Assembly (NCBI GenBank): GCA_009784345.1
Contig: WRBW01000005.1
Coordinates: forward strand, 1-49,267
Direction: 5' to 3'
Length of the DNA: 49,267 bases
Source of the DNA: Coriobacteriia bacterium
GTDB taxonomy: Bacteria; Actinomycetota; Coriobacteriia; WRKU01; WQUG01
Shown here: in pieces, positions 47,909-49,267 of the stretch
Position numbering within the stretch: position 1 is the first letter of the stretch
Layout: every line of letters begins with the position of its first letter
Notes under the pieces: generated by a model
Databases searched by the model: none
Told to the model about the DNA's origin: nothing
Seen by the model: only the letters and a program-made list of their open reading frames with translations
Position numbers and translations under genes: made by a program

Positions 47909-48826
47909 CTAGCGCAGCTCGCTTAAGTCATAAGGGGTTTCTTGGTAGACGCAGTAATTCAACCAGTTGCTAAAGAGCAGGTTCGCGTGTGCGCGCCAGC
48001 GAACAAGGATGCCCTTTTCTGGGTCATCGTCTACAAAGTAGTTTGCAGGCACGTCAATGTCGAGGCCCTTGCCGATGTCACGATCAAACTCTGCCTTCAG
48101 GGTCTCTGCGTCATATTCGCTGTGGCCCGTTGCAAAGACCAGGCGTCCATCAGTCGAAGCTGCCAGATACAGACCGACCTCGGGCGAATCTGCCAGTACG
48201 TCAATGCTGCGGCAAGCCTTGACCGCATCAACATCAATAGTCGTATGGCGGCTGTGTGGCGCCCAAAAAACATCGTCAAAGCCGCGGGTCAATTTGTTCT
48301 TTGAATCGCTGACATAGTGCTCAAAGACGCCGAAAACCTTTGAATCTACCGGTTCTTTTTCAATGCCATAGTAGTAGTAAAGCGCCGCCTGAGCCGCCCA
48401 ACAAATACAAAAAGTTGAAAAGACATTGGTCTTTGCCCATTCAAAGATGCGCACCAGTTCATCCCAGTAATTGACCTGTCCAAAGGGCAGCTGCTCGACA
48501 GGTGCACCGGTGATAATCAAGCCATCCCAACGATCTTCCTTGACCTCATCAAAGGTGCGATAAAAGGAATCTAGGTGCTGGGGATCAACATTTTTGGACT
48601 GGTAGCTGCCGGTCTTGAGAAAGCGTACCTCGACTTGCAGGGATGTATTTCCCAGCACGCGCAAGAGCTGTGTCTCCGTCGTAATTTTGGTGGGCATCAA
48701 GTTCAGCACTAAGATACGCAGAGGTCGAATGTCTTGCGTCAATGCGCGCTCTTCGGTCATGACAAAGACGTTTTCACGCCCTAGGGTACGTATGGCAGGC
48801 AGTCCAGCTTGAATCTTTACAGGCAT
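47909..48826 (-). CDS. metA: Homoserine O-acyltransferase, predicted acetyl-specific
   Basis: A 305-residue MetA-family enzyme, first step of methionine synthesis. The catalytic Cys is in [16 protein letters not shown], the His in [13 protein letters not shown] and the Glu a few residues on. At the specificity position [10 protein letters not shown] has Glu, as in the acetyl-using MetA of Bacillus cereus; E. coli, with succinyl-CoA, has Gly (TGAPLG). So acetyl-CoA is predicted. The ATG follows GAGGAGCACCAC. Upstream are an inverted repeat and a hairpin likely to regulate it. Confidence 0.9.
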   Translation of the reverse strand: MPVKIQAGLPAIRTLGRENVFVMTEERALTQDIRPLRILVLNLMPTKITTETQLLRVLGNTSLQVEVRFLKTGSYQSKNVDPQHLDSFYRTFDEVKEDRWDGLIITGAPVEQLPFGQVNYWDELVRIFEWAKTNVFSTFCICWAAQAALYYYYGIEKEPVDSKVFGVFEHYVSDSKNKLTRGFDDVFWAPHSRHTTIDVDAVKACRSIDVLADSPEVGLYLAASTDGRLVFATGHSEYDAETLKAEFDRDIGKGLDIDVPANYFVDDDPEKGILVRWRAHANLLFSNWLNYCVYQETPYDLSELR

Positions 48827-48855
48827 GTGGTGCTCCTCGATCTACTATCCGAATC

Positions 48856-48934
48856 TGCGCAGATAATTGCTGCGCAAGGCATTAGTATAACGATTAATGA
48901 GTGCTTTTTGTTTGCATGTAACGAGCTGTTACAT
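48856..48934 (-). promoter_or_regulatory. metA promoter region with two inverted repeats
   Basis: TGCGCAG (48856-48862) and CTGCGCA (48870-48876) form a perfect 7-bp hairpin in the leader. TATACT at 48884-48889 (minus strand) fits a -10 box, with transcription starting just before the hairpin. ATGTAAC (48916-48922) and GTTACAT (48928-48934) are a further perfect 7-bp palindrome upstream, a possible operator or terminator of the deacetylase gene. No SAM-riboswitch core was recognised. Confidence 0.45.
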
Positions 48935-48956
48935 CTTTTTCGAATTGAGCGACTTT

Positions 48957-49267
48957 TTAAGGAGTGCGTGCGTAAAGCTCTTCTACCGTCAGAAATTGAT
49001 AGCCTTGTGCGCGCAGAGCCTGAATGATGCTGCGCGTTGCCATGACGGTCTGTTCGCGGTTACCCCCGCCGTCATGCATCAGCACCACAGAACCGGGCTT
49101 TGCGCGCTCGATGACGCGGTCGGCAATAGTGCTTGCCCCTGGTCTGCGCCAGTCAACAGGGTCCAGGTTCCAATTGGCCATGCGCACGTCCAGCGCACCA
49201 AAGAGCGACATCGTGGATGCGTTCCACTGACCATAGGGGGGACGTACCCAACCTGGACGTACTCCCG
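48957..49267 (-). CDS. Polysaccharide deacetylase, C-terminal part (window edge)
   Basis: The last 103 codons of a CE4 (NodB) deacetylase, cut by the window edge at its 5' side. RPPYG is motif 3, WNLDPVDWRRPG holds the motif 4 Asp/Trp, VVLMHDGGGNREQTV is motif 5 (LxH). It removes acetyl groups from peptidoglycan or surface glycan. The fragment begins in a motif variant (49254-49267), read GVRPGW, and the last codons (GCACGCACTCC on the minus strand) resemble the motif again. The N-terminus with the signal and the metal site is outside. Confidence 0.85.
   Translation of the reverse strand, partial: GVRPGWVRPPYGQWNASTMSLFGALDVRMANWNLDPVDWRRPGASTIADRVIERAKPGSVVLMHDGGGNREQTVMATRSIIQALRAQGYQFLTVEELYARTP

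Noticed and set aside
48827-48956. A SAM riboswitch before metA.
   Set aside because: Only a simple 7-bp hairpin and a palindrome are visible; no riboswitch core was recognised.
2408-49267. The word could be a chi- or KOPS-type signal.
   Set aside because: Those have a strong strand bias relative to replication; here both orientations are mixed throughout, though only a whole-genome count can settle it.
2408-49267. The word could be a simple terminator arm.
   Set aside because: Most copies are single, lie within genes, or lack a pairing arm and a T-run.

Overview
The window reads as a chromosomal segment of a bacterium with medium G+C. The gene content suggests an actinobacterium of the Coriobacteriia type: an alaS-ruvX-mltG-yqeG-aroE-aroK-aroB-aroQ-pepP run, efp next to tyrS, a class B sortase, a GadC-like amino-acid antiporter, and an aldo/keto reductase with a ferredoxin-like tail. 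This placement is inferred from gene families and order only. No rRNA, tRNA or CRISPR array was seen.

Layout. (1) 1-8.3 kb holds small genes, an RhlE-like RNA helicase, a TM2 membrane protein, and three different AAA/DUF4143 ATPases. Each ATPase has its own inverted or iterated operator-like sequence, and decayed genes (methyltransferase, VOC protein) lie between them. (2) 8.3-13.7 kb is a defence block: a truncated gene, a Sau3AI/MutH-type endonuclease, its C5-cytosine methyltransferase and a DUF262/HNH protein. (3) 13.7-23.5 kb is an accessory region full of long composite intergenic repeats. It holds two RelBE-type toxin-antitoxin pairs, a ParB-like protein, a RhuM-Fic protein, decayed phage antirepressor genes, a gutted brnT toxin beside an intact antitoxin, and two metallo-beta-lactamase-fold proteins. 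(4) 23.6-28.1 kb carries a VanY-like D,D-carboxypeptidase with its own response regulator and histidine kinase. (5) 28.3-43 kb is core: a GTPase, tyrS, efp, a MerR/TipA regulator, pepP, the shikimate genes aroQBKE, yqeG, mltG, ruvX, alaS and a DUF948 protein. (6) 43-49.3 kb holds a reductase, an antiporter, sortase B, metA and the 3' part of a polysaccharide deacetylase.

The most striking signal is not a gene. A 15-bp word, GGCGGAGTGCGTCCA, occurs in six exact copies. Its 11-bp core GGAGTGCGTCC occurs twelve times, and there are about fourteen further close variants, on both strands. It lies between genes, often just after stop codons and once as a perfect-looking inverted pair forming a terminator. 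It also lies inside core genes, where it is read in all six possible frames. That is how DNA uptake sequences of Neisseria and Haemophilus behave, and I know of no such system described in this kind of organism. The word is absent from the restriction-modification block, as expected if that block arrived recently. The longer intergenic repeats end in a variant of the same word, and one repeat module has been absorbed into the C-terminal tail of AroB.
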